Part shown: piece after piece, positions 44,956 through 54,121 of the stretch
How positions within the stretch are numbered: position 1 is the stretch's first letter
How the letters are laid out: the number at the start of each line of letters is the position of its first letter
Assembly: GCF_024508235.1 (NCBI RefSeq)
Contig: NZ_CP101943.1
Span: 620,001-684,000, forward strand
Direction of reading: 5' to 3'
Origin: Halococcus qingdaonensis
GTDB lineage: Archaea; Halobacteriota; Halobacteria; Halobacteriales; Halococcaceae
Length of the DNA: 64,000 nt
Translations under genes and position numbers: made by a program
Notes under the pieces: model-generated
Told to the model about the DNA's origin: nothing
What the model saw: only the letters and a program-made list of their open reading frames with translations
Database searches by the model: none

Positions 44956-45936
44956 ATGAGCGATTCAACAACACGAGTCAACGAGCGAGAACGAACCGAC
45001 GAGAGCGAGGTCGAGGAAGAGGAAGTCGACGAAGACGAACTCGTCTGCCCCGAGTGTGGCGGCCGACTGGCCGCCGATAGCGAGCACGGCGAGACCGTCT
45101 GTACGAACTGTGGGCTCGTCGTCGAGGCCGACGAGATCGATCGCGGTCCCGAGTGGCGGGCGTTCGATAGTGCAGAACGCGACCAGAAGTCGCGGGTCGG
45201 TGCCCCGACGACGAACATGATGCACGACAAGGGGCTTTCGACGAACATCGGCTGGCAGAACAAGGACGCCTACGGCAACGCGCTCTCCTCGCGCCAGCGC
45301 CAAAAGATGCAGCGCCTGCGCACGTGGAACGAGCGCTTCCGTACCCGCGACTCGAAGGAGCGCAACCTGAAGCAGGCGCTCGGCGAGATCGACCGCATGG
45401 CGAGCGCGCTCGGGCTTCCCGACAGCGTCCGCGAGACAGCGTCGGTCATCTACCGCCGTGCGCTCGACGAGGACCTCCTGCCCGGGCGCTCGATCGAGGG
45501 TGTCTCGACCTCGGCGCTCTACGCGGCGGCCCGACAGGCGGGCACGCCACGGAGCCTCGACGAGATCGCCACCGTCTCCAGAGTGGGGAAGATGGAGCTC
45601 ACCCGGACCTACCGTTACGTGGTCCGCGAGCTCGGGCTGGAGATCCAGCCGGCCGACCCCGCGAGCTACGTGCCGCGCTTTGCCTCCGATCTCGAACTCT
45701 CGGAGGAGGCCGAGCGGCGCGCACGACAGCTCCTCGAAACCGCCAAGGACGAAGGGATCATCAGCGGCAAGAGCCCCGTTGGGCTCGCCGCTGCCGCGGT
45801 CTATGCCGCCGCGCTGCTCACCAACGAGAAGGTCACGCAGGGCGCGGTCAGCGAGGTCGCCGACATCTCCGAGGTCACCATCCGCAACCGGTACAAGGAG
45901 CTGCTCGAAGCCGAAGGCGACGTGATGGCTGCCTGA
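44956..45936 (+). CDS. tfb: Transcription initiation factor IIB (TFB)
   Basis: A 326-residue TFB. After an acidic leader (1-30), the zinc ribbon has Cys at 31, 34, 49 and 52 (CPECGGRL...CTNCGLVV). The B-finger/linker reads RGPEWRAFDSAERDQKSRVGAPTTNMMHDKGLST, and two cyclin-like repeats follow (LGLPDSVRETASVIYRRALDEDLL and GIISGKSPVGLAAAAVYAAALL). TFB recruits RNA polymerase with TBP to TATA boxes. Haloarchaea carry several tfb genes, so which paralogue this is cannot be told. Confidence 0.96.
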   Translation: MSDSTTRVNERERTDESEVEEEEVDEDELVCPECGGRLAADSEHGETVCTNCGLVVEADEIDRGPEWRAFDSAERDQKSRVGAPTTNMMHDKGLSTNIGWQNKDAYGNALSSRQRQKMQRLRTWNERFRTRDSKERNLKQALGEIDRMASALGLPDSVRETASVIYRRALDEDLLPGRSIEGVSTSALYAAARQAGTPRSLDEIATVSRVGKMELTRTYRYVVRELGLEIQPADPASYVPRFASDLELSEEAERRARQLLETAKDEGIISGKSPVGLAAAAVYAAALLTNEKVTQGAVSEVADISEVTIRNRYKELLEAEGDVMAA

Positions 45937-45979
45937 TCGACGCGAACATTTTTGTACTCGTCACGTGTTGAACGGTGAC

Positions 45980-46159
45980 ATGGACGAAGCAGCCGTCCAA
46001 CTGTTGTGTCCGGAGTGTGCGAAACACTGGCGCGAGACGCCGCGCGAGCTTCCGGCGGACGGGTCGACGTTCCACTGTCCGAACTGTCACGCGAGCTATC
46101 GCATCAGCGAGTTCATGCGAACCGACCGCGATCTCAGCGCGTTCAAACAGCTCCAGTAG
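45980..46159 (+). CDS. Small zinc-ribbon protein (59 aa)
   Basis: A 59-residue protein with CPEC at 10-13 and CPNC at about 34-37 (FHCPNCHASYRISEFM), a zinc-ribbon pair, and a helical C-terminal tail (RTDRDLSAFKQLQ). No function known. A TATA-like CATTTTTG about 26-30 bases before the ATG supports the start. Follows tfb. Confidence 0.78.
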   Translation: MDEAAVQLLCPECAKHWRETPRELPADGSTFHCPNCHASYRISEFMRTDRDLSAFKQLQ

Positions 46160-46205
46160 TCGGCCGAGCCGTCTGTAACATTCATTATCGTCAATGACAC
46201 TTACT

Positions 46206-46234
46206 GCCGCGAACGGCCGTTTCGCGGCGTTTTT
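46206..46234 (+). terminator. Terminator-like hairpin with T-run
   Basis: GCCGCGAA and TTCGCGGC form a perfect 8-bp stem around a 7-base loop, followed by GTTTTT. This is the only strong hairpin-plus-T-run I noticed. It lies between the zinc-ribbon gene and the UPF0058 gene and would end the former. Confidence 0.55.
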
Positions 46235-46300
46235 CGCCTCCGTATGTTAACGAGAGTCAGGATACTACTAATATCCTCCAGTCACTAGGGACAAGTGCCC

Positions 46301-46540
46301 ATGAAAAAGCAGGAGCTTATCCACCTCCACGGCCTGCTTGCAGAGGTACGTAAGCATCACGAAGCACGGACGGGGAAATCGGCCGACTACGACTCGTACG
46401 AATCGCTCGGCGTTCGTCCGACATCGATTCATCAGTCGAAGACAGACCACAAAGCCGCCGTTTTCGCGCTCGCCGACGGTATTACAACCGATATGCGACG
46501 AACCGAAAACGAGGAGACGGTTCCGGCGGCCGCCGACTGA
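46301..46540 (+). CDS. UPF0058 family protein
   Basis: A 79-residue haloarchaeal UPF0058 protein with MKKQELIHLHGLLAEVRKHHE, a His-rich helix, and YESLGVRPTSIHQSKTDHKAAVFALADGI. The His pattern suggests metal binding. Function unknown. ATG chosen over an in-frame GTG two codons upstream. Confidence 0.88.
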   Translation: MKKQELIHLHGLLAEVRKHHEARTGKSADYDSYESLGVRPTSIHQSKTDHKAAVFALADGITTDMRRTENEETVPAAAD

Positions 46541-46599
46541 AACGAGCGAACGGCAGACAACCGCGTTCTCCGGTCAGCAACGTTCCGTAGCGTTGCGGC

Positions 46600-47097
46600 T
46601 CACTCTTCGAGCAGTTCGTCGAACTCCGGCAGCAGGTCGTCATCGTCAGCGCCCTCTCCGTCGGTTGTCGTCTCGTCGCTCGCCGAGTTGTCATCGCCGT
46701 CGCTTGTTGAGCCATCACTGTCCTGATCATTCGTCGAATCGTCGCCTTCGTCCGAGTCGTCGCTTTCGAGGACCTCGATTTCGAGGACCTCGAGAGGGAT
46801 GTTTTCGAGGCGTTGGCCGATCTCCTTGCGCGCGATGCGGGCAGCGTGTTCCTCGCGTTCGACGTTGAAGACGGTCATCTCGAGTTCGAGTGCGACGAGC
46901 GCTTCGTCGGCGACGATGAAGGCGGGCTCCAGCTCCTCGCCAGCGGGCGAGCTACGCGACCCCATCTCGATCTCGACGTAGCTCAGATCGGGGTTGAGCA
47001 TTCCGCCGGTCTTCGAGATGGCGATGCGGACGGCCTCATCGGGCGTCTCGACATCGTAGACGGGCACGGCGGCCTCGACGACGACTCGACAGTCCAT
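46600..47097 (-). CDS. DUF555 (UPF0212) family protein with acidic tail
   Basis: A 165-residue protein. Residues 1-110 are the DUF555 domain (VVVEAAVPVYDVETPDEAVRIAISKTGGMLNPDLSYVEI, then PAFIVADEALVALELEMTVFNVEREEHAARIARKEIGQRL). The last 50 residues are an acidic disordered tail (Asp, Ser, Thr, Glu, Gly). The function of the family is unknown. Divergent from the ogg gene. Confidence 0.88.
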   Translation of the reverse strand: MDCRVVVEAAVPVYDVETPDEAVRIAISKTGGMLNPDLSYVEIEMGSRSSPAGEELEPAFIVADEALVALELEMTVFNVEREEHAARIARKEIGQRLENIPLEVLEIEVLESDDSDEGDDSTNDQDSDGSTSDGDDNSASDETTTDGEGADDDDLLPEFDELLEE

Positions 47098-47181
47098 GTC
47101 GGCCGTTCATTGGCTGATAGTATCAACGTTGGGTCGCCGAAGTCGAAAGGGCCAACGACCACCCGTTCGTCCACCATCGTG

Positions 47182-48090
47182 ATGGAGACCGGCAGCCTGG
47201 ATCTCGACGAGGTGGCGGGCGACTTCGATCTGCAGGCCACGCTCGAAAGCGGCCAGAGCTACGCGTGGCAGCGTGCCGACGGCCGGATGTACGACCAGCC
47301 GTCGGCCGTCGGCGGATCGGCGTGGTACGAGACGGTGCTCCCGGCGACCGTCACCGGCGAGCGCGAGGTGATCCGCACTCGCCAGACCGACGGCCGACTC
47401 GACTGGGAGGCGACGACCGACGCGACGGCGCTGCTCACCCACCGACTGCGACTCGACGACGATCTCGACGCCATCCGCGAGGCGACGCCGGCCGAACCGC
47501 TGATCGAGCGGGCGTTCGACGCCTACGAGGGGCTGCGAGTGGTCCGCGACCCACCGTTCGTCTCGCTCGTCTCGTTCATCTGCTCGGCACAGATGCGCGT
47601 GTCCCGCATCCACGGGATGCAGCGCACGCTCGCCCGCGAGTTCGGATCGACGATCGAGTTCGATGGTGAAACCTACCACGCCTTCCCGACGCCCACGCAG
47701 TTGGCCGACGCCAGCGAGGAAGAACTGCGTGAGTGCTCGCTCGGCTATCGAGCGCCTTACGTCGAGCGGACGGCCGAACTCGTCGCGAACGGCGACGCAC
47801 ACCCCGAATCAGCCCGCGGAATGGCCTTCGAGGAGGCCCGCGAGTATCTCAAGCAGTTCGTCGGCGTCGGCGACAAGGTCGCCGACTGCGTGCTCCTCTT
47901 CGCGCTCGACTACCTCGAAGCCGTCCCGCTCGACACCTGGATCCAGGAAGCGATTTCCGAGCATTACCCCGACTGCGATCGCGGCTCCTACGCCGAGACC
48001 TCGCGGGCGATCCGCGAGCGCTTCGGCGACGATTACGCGGGCTACGTCCAGACGTACGTGTTCCACTACCTGCGTGGCGGAATCGAGTGA
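47182..48090 (+). CDS. ogg: 8-oxoguanine DNA glycosylase/lyase (Ogg type)
   Basis: A 302-residue HhH-GPD DNA glycosylase/AP lyase that removes 8-oxoguanine. The N-terminal beta domain contains LESGQSYAWQRADG; the helix-hairpin-helix is YLKQFVGVGDKVADCVLLFALD, with the catalytic Lys in GVGDKVADC and the catalytic Asp in AVPLDTWIQEA. Start METGSLDLDEVAG chosen because earlier codons lie in the divergent DUF555 promoter. Length fits the family. Confidence 0.92.
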   Translation: METGSLDLDEVAGDFDLQATLESGQSYAWQRADGRMYDQPSAVGGSAWYETVLPATVTGEREVIRTRQTDGRLDWEATTDATALLTHRLRLDDDLDAIREATPAEPLIERAFDAYEGLRVVRDPPFVSLVSFICSAQMRVSRIHGMQRTLAREFGSTIEFDGETYHAFPTPTQLADASEEELRECSLGYRAPYVERTAELVANGDAHPESARGMAFEEAREYLKQFVGVGDKVADCVLLFALDYLEAVPLDTWIQEAISEHYPDCDRGSYAETSRAIRERFGDDYAGYVQTYVFHYLRGGIE

Positions 48091-48150
48091 TCGGCGGCGA
48101 ACCGTCTCTGGAGCCAGACCGCTTTTGCTCGTCGCCGAGAAACCCGTCCC

Positions 48151-48426
48151 ATGAGCGAGACCCGTGCCCACGTGTTCGTCTCCGGGCGTGTCCAGGGCGT
48201 CGCCTTCCGTGCGAACACTCGCAACACCGCCCGCGAGATCGGTGTCGACGGCTGGGTGCAGAACCTGGACGACGGCCGCGTCGAGGCGGTCTTCGAGGGT
48301 GAAGAGGAGAGCGTCGAGCGCATGGTTGAGTGGTGTCACGACGGCAGTCCGGCCGCGGAGGTCGAGAGCGTCGACGCCGAGTACGGCGATCCCGAGGGAC
48401 TGTCCGAGTTCGAGATTCGCCGGTAG
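48151..48426 (+). CDS. acyP: Acylphosphatase
   Basis: A 91-residue acylphosphatase that hydrolyses acyl phosphates. The catalytic region has VSGRVQGVAFRANTRNTAREIG with the Arg that binds phosphate, and DGWVQNLDDGRVEAVFEG. CGCTTTTGC at about 48119 lies near the leaderless distance. Convergent or operon relationship with ogg is loose (60-base gap). Confidence 0.95.
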   Translation: MSETRAHVFVSGRVQGVAFRANTRNTAREIGVDGWVQNLDDGRVEAVFEGEEESVERMVEWCHDGSPAAEVESVDAEYGDPEGLSEFEIRR

Positions 48427-48464
48427 TCCGCACGCTTAATTCGCCGGCGATCGATGCTGTCGTC

Positions 48465-49889
48465 ATGATCGACACCGACCGGATGGCCGCCGTCGACGAG
48501 AACGCGGCGGCGCTCGGCGTCCCCAGGAAACAGTTGATGGAGTCGAGCGGCAACGCCGTCGCCAGTGCGGTCCGCGACATCGCCGACTCGGGCGCGCGCG
48601 TGACGATCGTCGCCGGCCGGGGCAACAACGGTGGCGACGCGTTCGTCGCCGCGCGCTTTCTCGACACGTACGACGTGCGAACGCTGCTGCTCGGGCGCAC
48701 CGAAACGATCACGACCGGGATCGCCCGCGAGAACTGGGCGGCGCTCGAACGGAGTGGCTACGAAACCCAGGAAGTGCGCGACTCACGAGATTTCGATCTC
48801 GGCGAGCCCGACGTGGTGGTGGACGCGATGCTCGGCACGGGCATCACCGGCGAACTCCGCGAACCCGAGGCCACGGCCGCGCGTGCGATGAACGACGCCG
48901 ACGCGACCGTCCTCTCGGTCGACGTTCCGTCGGGTGTCGACGCCGACACCGGTGAAGGTGGTGCGGGAGCCGTCGATGCCGACCACGTCGTCACGTTCCA
49001 CGACACGAAACCGGGTCTCGACGCGCTCGACGCGGACGTACGGGTCGCCGACATCGGCATCCCGTGGGCTGCCGAGCGGTTCGTCGGGCCGGGCGATCTC
49101 GCCGTCGAGCGCGATCCCCACGGCGAGAAGGGCGATTCGGGGCGCGTGTTCGTCGTCGGCGGCGGTCCCTATACCGGCGCGCCGGCGCTTGCGGGGCAGG
49201 CTGCGCTCCGGGCGGGTGCCGATCTCGCCTTCGTCGCGGCCCCCGAGCGCGTGTTCGAGCCGATCGCGGGCTACGCCGAGGACCTCATCGTCCAGCCCTA
49301 CGACGCCGACCGGCTCGGTCCCGATCACGTCGATGAACTGGTCGAGACGGCGACCGATCACGACGACATCGTGGTGCTCGGTCCGGGTCTTGGCAGCGCC
49401 GACGAGACCCACGCGGCCGTCGAGCAGTTCCTCCGAAGGTTCGACGGCCGGGCGGTCGTCGATGCCGATGCACTCGCCGTCGTCCCCGGGATCGAGACGG
49501 ACGCGACGCTCGTCTGCACGCCGAACCGAAAGGAACTCGCCGCGATGGGCGGTCCCGACGTCGACGACCTTCGCGAACACGTCGACGAGATCGAGACCTT
49601 CGCCGCCGATCTCGGCCACGTCGTGCTGGCGAAGGCGAAGGACGACGTGATCACCGACGGCGAGCGGACGCGGATCTCCCGGACCGGAACGGCCGGAATG
49701 ACCGTCGGCGGGACCGGCGACGTGCTCGCCGGGATCACGGCCGCGCTGCTCGCGACGCGGGAGCCGTTCGAGGCGGCCAGCGTCGCACCCTACGTCAACG
49801 GCCGGGCGGCCGAACGGTTCTCCGAGAAGGGGCTGCTCGCCTCCGAACTGCTCGACGGGATCCCGAATGCGATGGAGGTGGACCGATGA
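48465..49889 (+). CDS. nnr: Bifunctional NAD(P)H-hydrate epimerase/dehydratase (Nnr)
   Basis: A 474-residue fusion. The N-terminal YjeF epimerase domain (1-210) contains VAGRGNNGGDAFVAARFL and VDVPSGVDADTGE. The C-terminal dehydratase (215-474) contains GGGPYTGAPALAGQAALRAGADL and AGMTVGGTGDVLAGI, with the ADP/ATP-binding GTGD. It repairs damaged NADH/NADPH hydrates. A box CGCTTAATT lies about 27 bases before the ATG. Its stop overlaps the moaC ATG (ATGA). Confidence 0.94.
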   Translation: MIDTDRMAAVDENAAALGVPRKQLMESSGNAVASAVRDIADSGARVTIVAGRGNNGGDAFVAARFLDTYDVRTLLLGRTETITTGIARENWAALERSGYETQEVRDSRDFDLGEPDVVVDAMLGTGITGELREPEATAARAMNDADATVLSVDVPSGVDADTGEGGAGAVDADHVVTFHDTKPGLDALDADVRVADIGIPWAAERFVGPGDLAVERDPHGEKGDSGRVFVVGGGPYTGAPALAGQAALRAGADLAFVAAPERVFEPIAGYAEDLIVQPYDADRLGPDHVDELVETATDHDDIVVLGPGLGSADETHAAVEQFLRRFDGRAVVDADALAVVPGIETDATLVCTPNRKELAAMGGPDVDDLREHVDEIETFAADLGHVVLAKAKDDVITDGERTRISRTGTAGMTVGGTGDVLAGITAALLATREPFEAASVAPYVNGRAAERFSEKGLLASELLDGIPNAMEVDR

Positions 49890-50386
49890 GCGACGACCCG
49901 GGCGACGCGAACGATCTGACCCACACCACGGCCGAGGGCGACGCGCAGATGGTCGATGTCGGCGCGAAACCCGACAGCGCGCGCCGAGCGGTCGCCCGCG
50001 GGACGATCCGTCTCCAGGAATCGACGGTCGCGGCGATCGCCGACGACGGGATCGAGAAGGGCGACGTCCTCGCGACCGCGCGCATCGGTGCGATCCGCGC
50101 CGTCAAACACACGTGGGAGACGATCCCGCTCTGTCACCAGATTCCCATCACGAACGTCGAGACCGAGTTCACCCTCGCCGACGATCGCGTGACGCTCACC
50201 GTCGCCGTCGAGACCACCGGCAAGACGGGCTGCGAGATGGAGGCCCTCGAGGGTGTGACGACCGGATTGAATACTGTCTGGGACATGACGAAAGCCGCCG
50301 AGAAGGACGAGGACGGCCAGTATCCCACGACGCAAATCGAGGACGTGCGGGTGCTCGAAAAAGAGAAGACGCTCGACGAGGATTGA
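49886..50386 (+). CDS. moaC: Cyclic pyranopterin monophosphate synthase MoaC
   Basis: A 166-residue MoaC for molybdenum-cofactor synthesis. Signatures are AQMVDVGAKPDSARRAVARG, KGDVLATARIGAIRAVKHTWETIPLCHQIPI with conserved His and Cys, and CEMEALEGVTTGLNTVWDMTKA. It overlaps the nnr stop by four bases, so both are co-translated, though their pathways are not obviously related. Confidence 0.95.
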   Translation: MSDDPGDANDLTHTTAEGDAQMVDVGAKPDSARRAVARGTIRLQESTVAAIADDGIEKGDVLATARIGAIRAVKHTWETIPLCHQIPITNVETEFTLADDRVTLTVAVETTGKTGCEMEALEGVTTGLNTVWDMTKAAEKDEDGQYPTTQIEDVRVLEKEKTLDED

Positions 50387-50393
50387 AATTCCT

Positions 50394-51119
50394 TCAGTTG
50401 TCGCCGAACGGCTGGATCTCGCTCTGGCCGTCGAGCACGAGCTGTGCGTCGCCGTCGTACTCGTTCGTACGCCCGCCGATCAGGCGATAGCGTTCGTTTT
50501 CGTGCAGTCGTCGAAGTCCGTTGTCCGCCCAGACGACGAATCGGATCAGCGTCACGTCGTCGTCACGATCGCTGTCGACCGGCGCGAACAGGCCGACCTG
50601 CTGGACCGACGACGAGGAACTGTTCCACAGCGTCGCGACCCGTACGTCGGTGCTGACGCCGTGATCGGTCGGAAGTGTGGGCAGCGAACCGACCGGAGTG
50701 AGTTCGATCTCGCGGCCGTACTCGTCGGTGATACTCTCCGGACTGCTGGTGAGCAAGTTGAACAGTACGGGAACGACGAGCAGCACGCGGAGCACGCGCC
50801 ACGTCAACGACCGCGTGTTCCGGCGCTCCCAGTCCCGTGCTCGCCGTTCGAGTTTCCCGTTGCCGGCGTGTTTGTCGGCGTGACAGGTCGGACAGAGCGT
50901 CTGGAGGTTCGACAGTTGGTGACCGCCCCCGTCGGATTTCGCCACGATATGGTCGACATCGAAGTAGACGTCGTCGACACGCGTGCTCTTGACGCCACAG
51001 CTCTGACACGTGTAGCCGTCGCGGGTAAGCACCGCCTTCCGTCGGCCGTCCCAGTCCGGCGGATACTCGTTGCTTGTGTAATCGTCGTACGCGGGGTTGT
51101 AGCTCGTCTCCGTTGCCAT
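50394..51119 (-). CDS. HNH endonuclease with a membrane helix and OB-like C-terminus
   Basis: A 241-residue protein. Residues 28-85 are a complete HNH domain with CQSCG (38, 41), DHIVAK (Asp56, His57) and CPTCHADKH (76, 79, His80). A basic stretch leads to one membrane helix at about 105-124. The C-terminal 110 residues are beta-rich and end YRLIGGRTNEYDGDAQLVLDGQSEIQPFGD, resembling OB-fold nucleic-acid-binding ends. The combination is unusual. Possibly a nuclease held at the membrane; its role (DNA uptake, defence or repair) is unknown. Confidence 0.8.
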   Translation of the reverse strand: MATETSYNPAYDDYTSNEYPPDWDGRRKAVLTRDGYTCQSCGVKSTRVDDVYFDVDHIVAKSDGGGHQLSNLQTLCPTCHADKHAGNGKLERRARDWERRNTRSLTWRVLRVLLVVPVLFNLLTSSPESITDEYGREIELTPVGSLPTLPTDHGVSTDVRVATLWNSSSSSVQQVGLFAPVDSDRDDDVTLIRFVVWADNGLRRLHENERYRLIGGRTNEYDGDAQLVLDGQSEIQPFGDN

Positions 51120-51271
51120 GATCTGCGACGTTCGGCGAACGTTTCGTCCGTGACAAGAAGCTACCGGGATCGTCGTCCGTTCGGCTGCCTGCTGTCTCCG
51201 GACTCGAATCGGACACGCGACCCCTCCGAATCGGTTGACGGCCGACGACGATTCCGCTACCGACCGAACGC

Positions 51272-52564
51272 TTAGGCCGACTCGGCCGGCACGGTGAGGT
51301 TCGCGGCGCGATCCCGACTCCGCTCGACGACCGCCGGACGCGCGGCGAACGTGACCGTCACCTGCTCGCCGTAGGAGACGTCCTCGACCCGGGCGTGATC
51401 GTGGATCCAGGAGACGAGGCTCATCGTCCCATCGCCCATCGGCAACACGAGCCGTTCGCGTTCGTAATCGGGGAGTTCGTCCTCGACGCGTTCGAGCAGC
51501 TCCCCGATGTCGTCGCCTTCGGCGGCGCTGATCGGCACGGGATTGGGTGCGAGCGCCGACAGCGCCTCGCGCTTTTCGGCCAGCTCGTTCGCATCGACCC
51601 GATCGGTCTTGTTCAGAACGGTGACGATCGGGGCCTCGTTGCGCTCGTAGAGCGTGTCGTGGGCGGTGACGAGCTTCTCGCGCATCGTCTCGGTCGGCTC
51701 GCTCGCGTCCACGACCAGAAGCACGAGGTCGGCACGGTAGACCGAATCGAGCGTCGATTTAAACGATTCGACGAGCCAGTGCGGGAGGTCGGAAATAAAT
51801 CCCACCGTGTCGGTCAGCAACACCGGCCGATCCATCGCCGCCCGGCGCGTGGTCGTCCCGAGCGTCGTGAACAGCCGGTTCTCGGATTCGGCGGTCGAAT
51901 CGAGGTCCGGGTGGAGCCCCTCGTTCTCGTCGATATCGACGTCGGCGGCGAGTCGGCGCAGCAGCGTCGATTTGCCGGCGTTCGTGTAGCCGGCCAGCGC
52001 CACGAGATCGAAGCCGGACTCGCGGCGCTGTTCTCGCCGGTGGGCTTCGGTTTCCTCGATCCCGTCGAGCTCCTCGCGAATCGCGCTGATCTGGGCCTTG
52101 ATGTCCTGCTCGCGCGATTCGTCGTACTCGCCGAGCCCCATGAACCCCGGGCGTTCGTCGCGTTTGGCGAGGCTCGTCTTCGCCTCCGCGCGCGGGAGTT
52201 CGTATCTGAGTTCGGCGAGTTCGACCTGGAGCTGGGCCTTCTTCGTCTCCGCGCGCTGGCCGAAGATCTCGAGGATCAGCCGGAACCGATCGAGCACTTC
52301 GGTGTCGCCCGGCAGGCGCTGGCCGAGATTGTATATCTGGTACGGGCCGAGCCGGTTGTCGAAGATCACCGCCGCCGCGTCCCGGTCGCGGACGAGCGCC
52401 GCGAGCTCGTCGGCCTTCCCCTCGCCGAGATGGAGCGCGGCGTCTTCGGTTCTGGTCTGGGTGAGCGTGCCGACGACCTCGTGGCCGGCCGCCGCCGCGA
52501 GATCGGCGATCTCACTCGTGTCGGCGCTGCCCGAATCGACCCGCTTTGCGATGATGACCTTCAT
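51272..52564 (-). CDS. hflX: GTPase HflX
   Basis: A 430-residue ribosome-associated GTPase. The N-terminal HflX domain (about 1-180) contains AAAVIFDNRLGPYQIYNLG. The G domain has ALAGYTNAGKSTLLRRL (G1), TTRRA (G2 region), LTDTVGFI (G3) and VLNKTDR (G4). The C-terminal SPIH-like end is EDVSYGEQVTVTFAARPAVVERSR. Start MKVIIAKRVDSG chosen, since 19 earlier codons are unrelated. It splits stalled ribosomes in bacteria; the archaeal role is less clear. Confidence 0.93.
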   Translation of the reverse strand: MKVIIAKRVDSGSADTSEIADLAAAAGHEVVGTLTQTRTEDAALHLGEGKADELAALVRDRDAAAVIFDNRLGPYQIYNLGQRLPGDTEVLDRFRLILEIFGQRAETKKAQLQVELAELRYELPRAEAKTSLAKRDERPGFMGLGEYDESREQDIKAQISAIREELDGIEETEAHRREQRRESGFDLVALAGYTNAGKSTLLRRLAADVDIDENEGLHPDLDSTAESENRLFTTLGTTTRRAAMDRPVLLTDTVGFISDLPHWLVESFKSTLDSVYRADLVLLVVDASEPTETMREKLVTAHDTLYERNEAPIVTVLNKTDRVDANELAEKREALSALAPNPVPISAAEGDDIGELLERVEDELPDYERERLVLPMGDGTMSLVSWIHDHARVEDVSYGEQVTVTFAARPAVVERSRDRAANLTVPAESA

Positions 52565-52679
52565 GTGGTGGCTCGACGCGTGGCGTCGATCGGTCGAAAA
52601 TACGGCTCCATCCCCTTTCAATCCCGGGTCCGATCCGTCACGCCGGGGGCCACTGCCGACCGCACCGACCGATGCGTCG

Positions 52680-53597
52680 TCAAGTCTGCTCCTCGGGCGG
52701 GACGAACGGACCGACCGAGACAGTATAGCGGGCGATCGTGGCGAGCCTGAGCATGTAGCTGAGGAGGAGCGCGAGCGGCAACAACACGATCGCGATGGCG
52801 GCGCTGACGACGACGGGCAACAGCGGTTGTGCGACCATCGCGCTCGGGATGGATGTGTAGACGGTCGTGGTGTAAAAGGCGACGAGGAGGATGGGGATGC
52901 CGAGGGTGGCCAGCCGCCGCGAGAGCCCCGCGAGGTCCTGCTGGATGGCGATCGTCTTGAAGAACTGCCGGGCGACCGCGACCGCTTCCAGCAGCTCCGC
53001 CACTGCGTCGAGCTCCTCGGTCGAGCGGTCGTCGTGCGTCCGGCGGATGGCCTCCGTTTCCGTCAGTCGCTGTGCGTAGGCCGGCCCGAGCAGCGTCGAG
53101 ACGATCGCCATCGTGTCCTCGGTGCCCGCGACCCCTTCGAGGCGCTCGGCGTAGGAGCGCATCGCCGAGCGGTACTCCTCGATCTCGTCGGTCGTCTCGT
53201 CGTGCTCCGCCGCGAACGCTTCCACCCGATCGTCGAGCGTCTCGCCGACGAGCGCGAGGAACTCCGCCGGGTCGTTCGGGCTCGTGGCCCGTCCCGCGAG
53301 CTCCGCGACCGACTGCCGGAACTCGCGGGTGCCGTCGAGGCGGTCGGTGAGCCCCTCGACCGTGCCGAACACCCGCGAGAGCACAAGCTGGTTCACGGTG
53401 AGCGTGATCGTGATGAGCGAGAACGTCCCTGAGACGACGCCGCTGCCGAACATCGACGAGACCGCGCTCGCCGGCTGGAACGTGATGAGCCCGATCTGCG
53501 TCGCCCCGAACGTGACCAGAAAGGCCACGGCGGCGAGCAGAACGGAAACGAGCAGTCGATTGCCGTCGATGAAGATCCACTTCGAGAGTTTGTTCAT
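52680..53597 (-). CDS. Hypothetical membrane protein
   Basis: A 305-residue protein with two N-terminal helices (about 15-37 and 50-72), a long soluble acidic and helical centre (about 75-215) with possible coiled coil, and two C-terminal helices (about 230-250 and 265-290). No family recognised. It opens 12 bases after the stop of the lipoprotein gene on the same strand, so they may form an operon. Confidence 0.75.
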   Translation of the reverse strand: MNKLSKWIFIDGNRLLVSVLLAAVAFLVTFGATQIGLITFQPASAVSSMFGSGVVSGTFSLITITLTVNQLVLSRVFGTVEGLTDRLDGTREFRQSVAELAGRATSPNDPAEFLALVGETLDDRVEAFAAEHDETTDEIEEYRSAMRSYAERLEGVAGTEDTMAIVSTLLGPAYAQRLTETEAIRRTHDDRSTEELDAVAELLEAVAVARQFFKTIAIQQDLAGLSRRLATLGIPILLVAFYTTTVYTSIPSAMVAQPLLPVVVSAAIAIVLLPLALLLSYMLRLATIARYTVSVGPFVPPEEQT

Positions 53598-53609
53598 GAT
53601 GGTCTCCAG

Positions 53610-54005
53610 TCAGCGCAGCGAATCGCCCGTGACCGTCGCGTTGCGCGTTTCGACCACCGTGCCGTTGACGGTGTTGGCGGCGACGACGGTCGCGGACCCA
53701 TCTGGCGGGAGGAGAACGGACGCGCTCGACTGGCCGCTGTCGAGCGTGGTCCGGTGGAACGTCTCGCCGTTCGGCGCGATAACCGAGATCCGATCGACGC
53801 CCTCGTCGGTCGTCGCGTTCGGCACGAGGCGGAGTTTCGTGTTCACCTGTCCGACGGCCACCGCCCCGTCCGTGGCTGCACCCGCGAACACCGTCGATTC
53901 CGTCGTGTTCAGCTCGACGGCCGGATCGGTCGTGAGACAGCCGCTGGTCACGAGCAGCGTGCCGAGGGCGACGACGGCCAGCAGCCGCACTCGCGAACCC
54001 TGCAT
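53610..54005 (-). CDS. Predicted lipoprotein
   Basis: A 131-residue protein with a signal peptide (MQGSRVRLLAVVALGTLLVT) ending in SGC, Cys23, a lipobox-like site. The mature part is a short beta-rich domain with Asn-x-Thr sites. No function known. A GTG one codon earlier is an alternative start. It precedes the four-helix membrane protein and may act with it at the cell surface. Confidence 0.75.
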   Translation of the reverse strand: MQGSRVRLLAVVALGTLLVTSGCLTTDPAVELNTTESTVFAGAATDGAVAVGQVNTKLRLVPNATTDEGVDRISVIAPNGETFHRTTLDSGQSSASVLLPPDGSATVVAANTVNGTVVETRNATVTGDSLR

Positions 54006-54121
54006 CACTCAGTATTTCGGCCGTAGACCGGTGGTTCGGCACCGCCCGCCGCTCCCGATTCGTTCGTCATGAATCTCCCTCACGCGGCACCGACAAGAGC
54101 GTACTGCCTTCGGTGGCCGGC

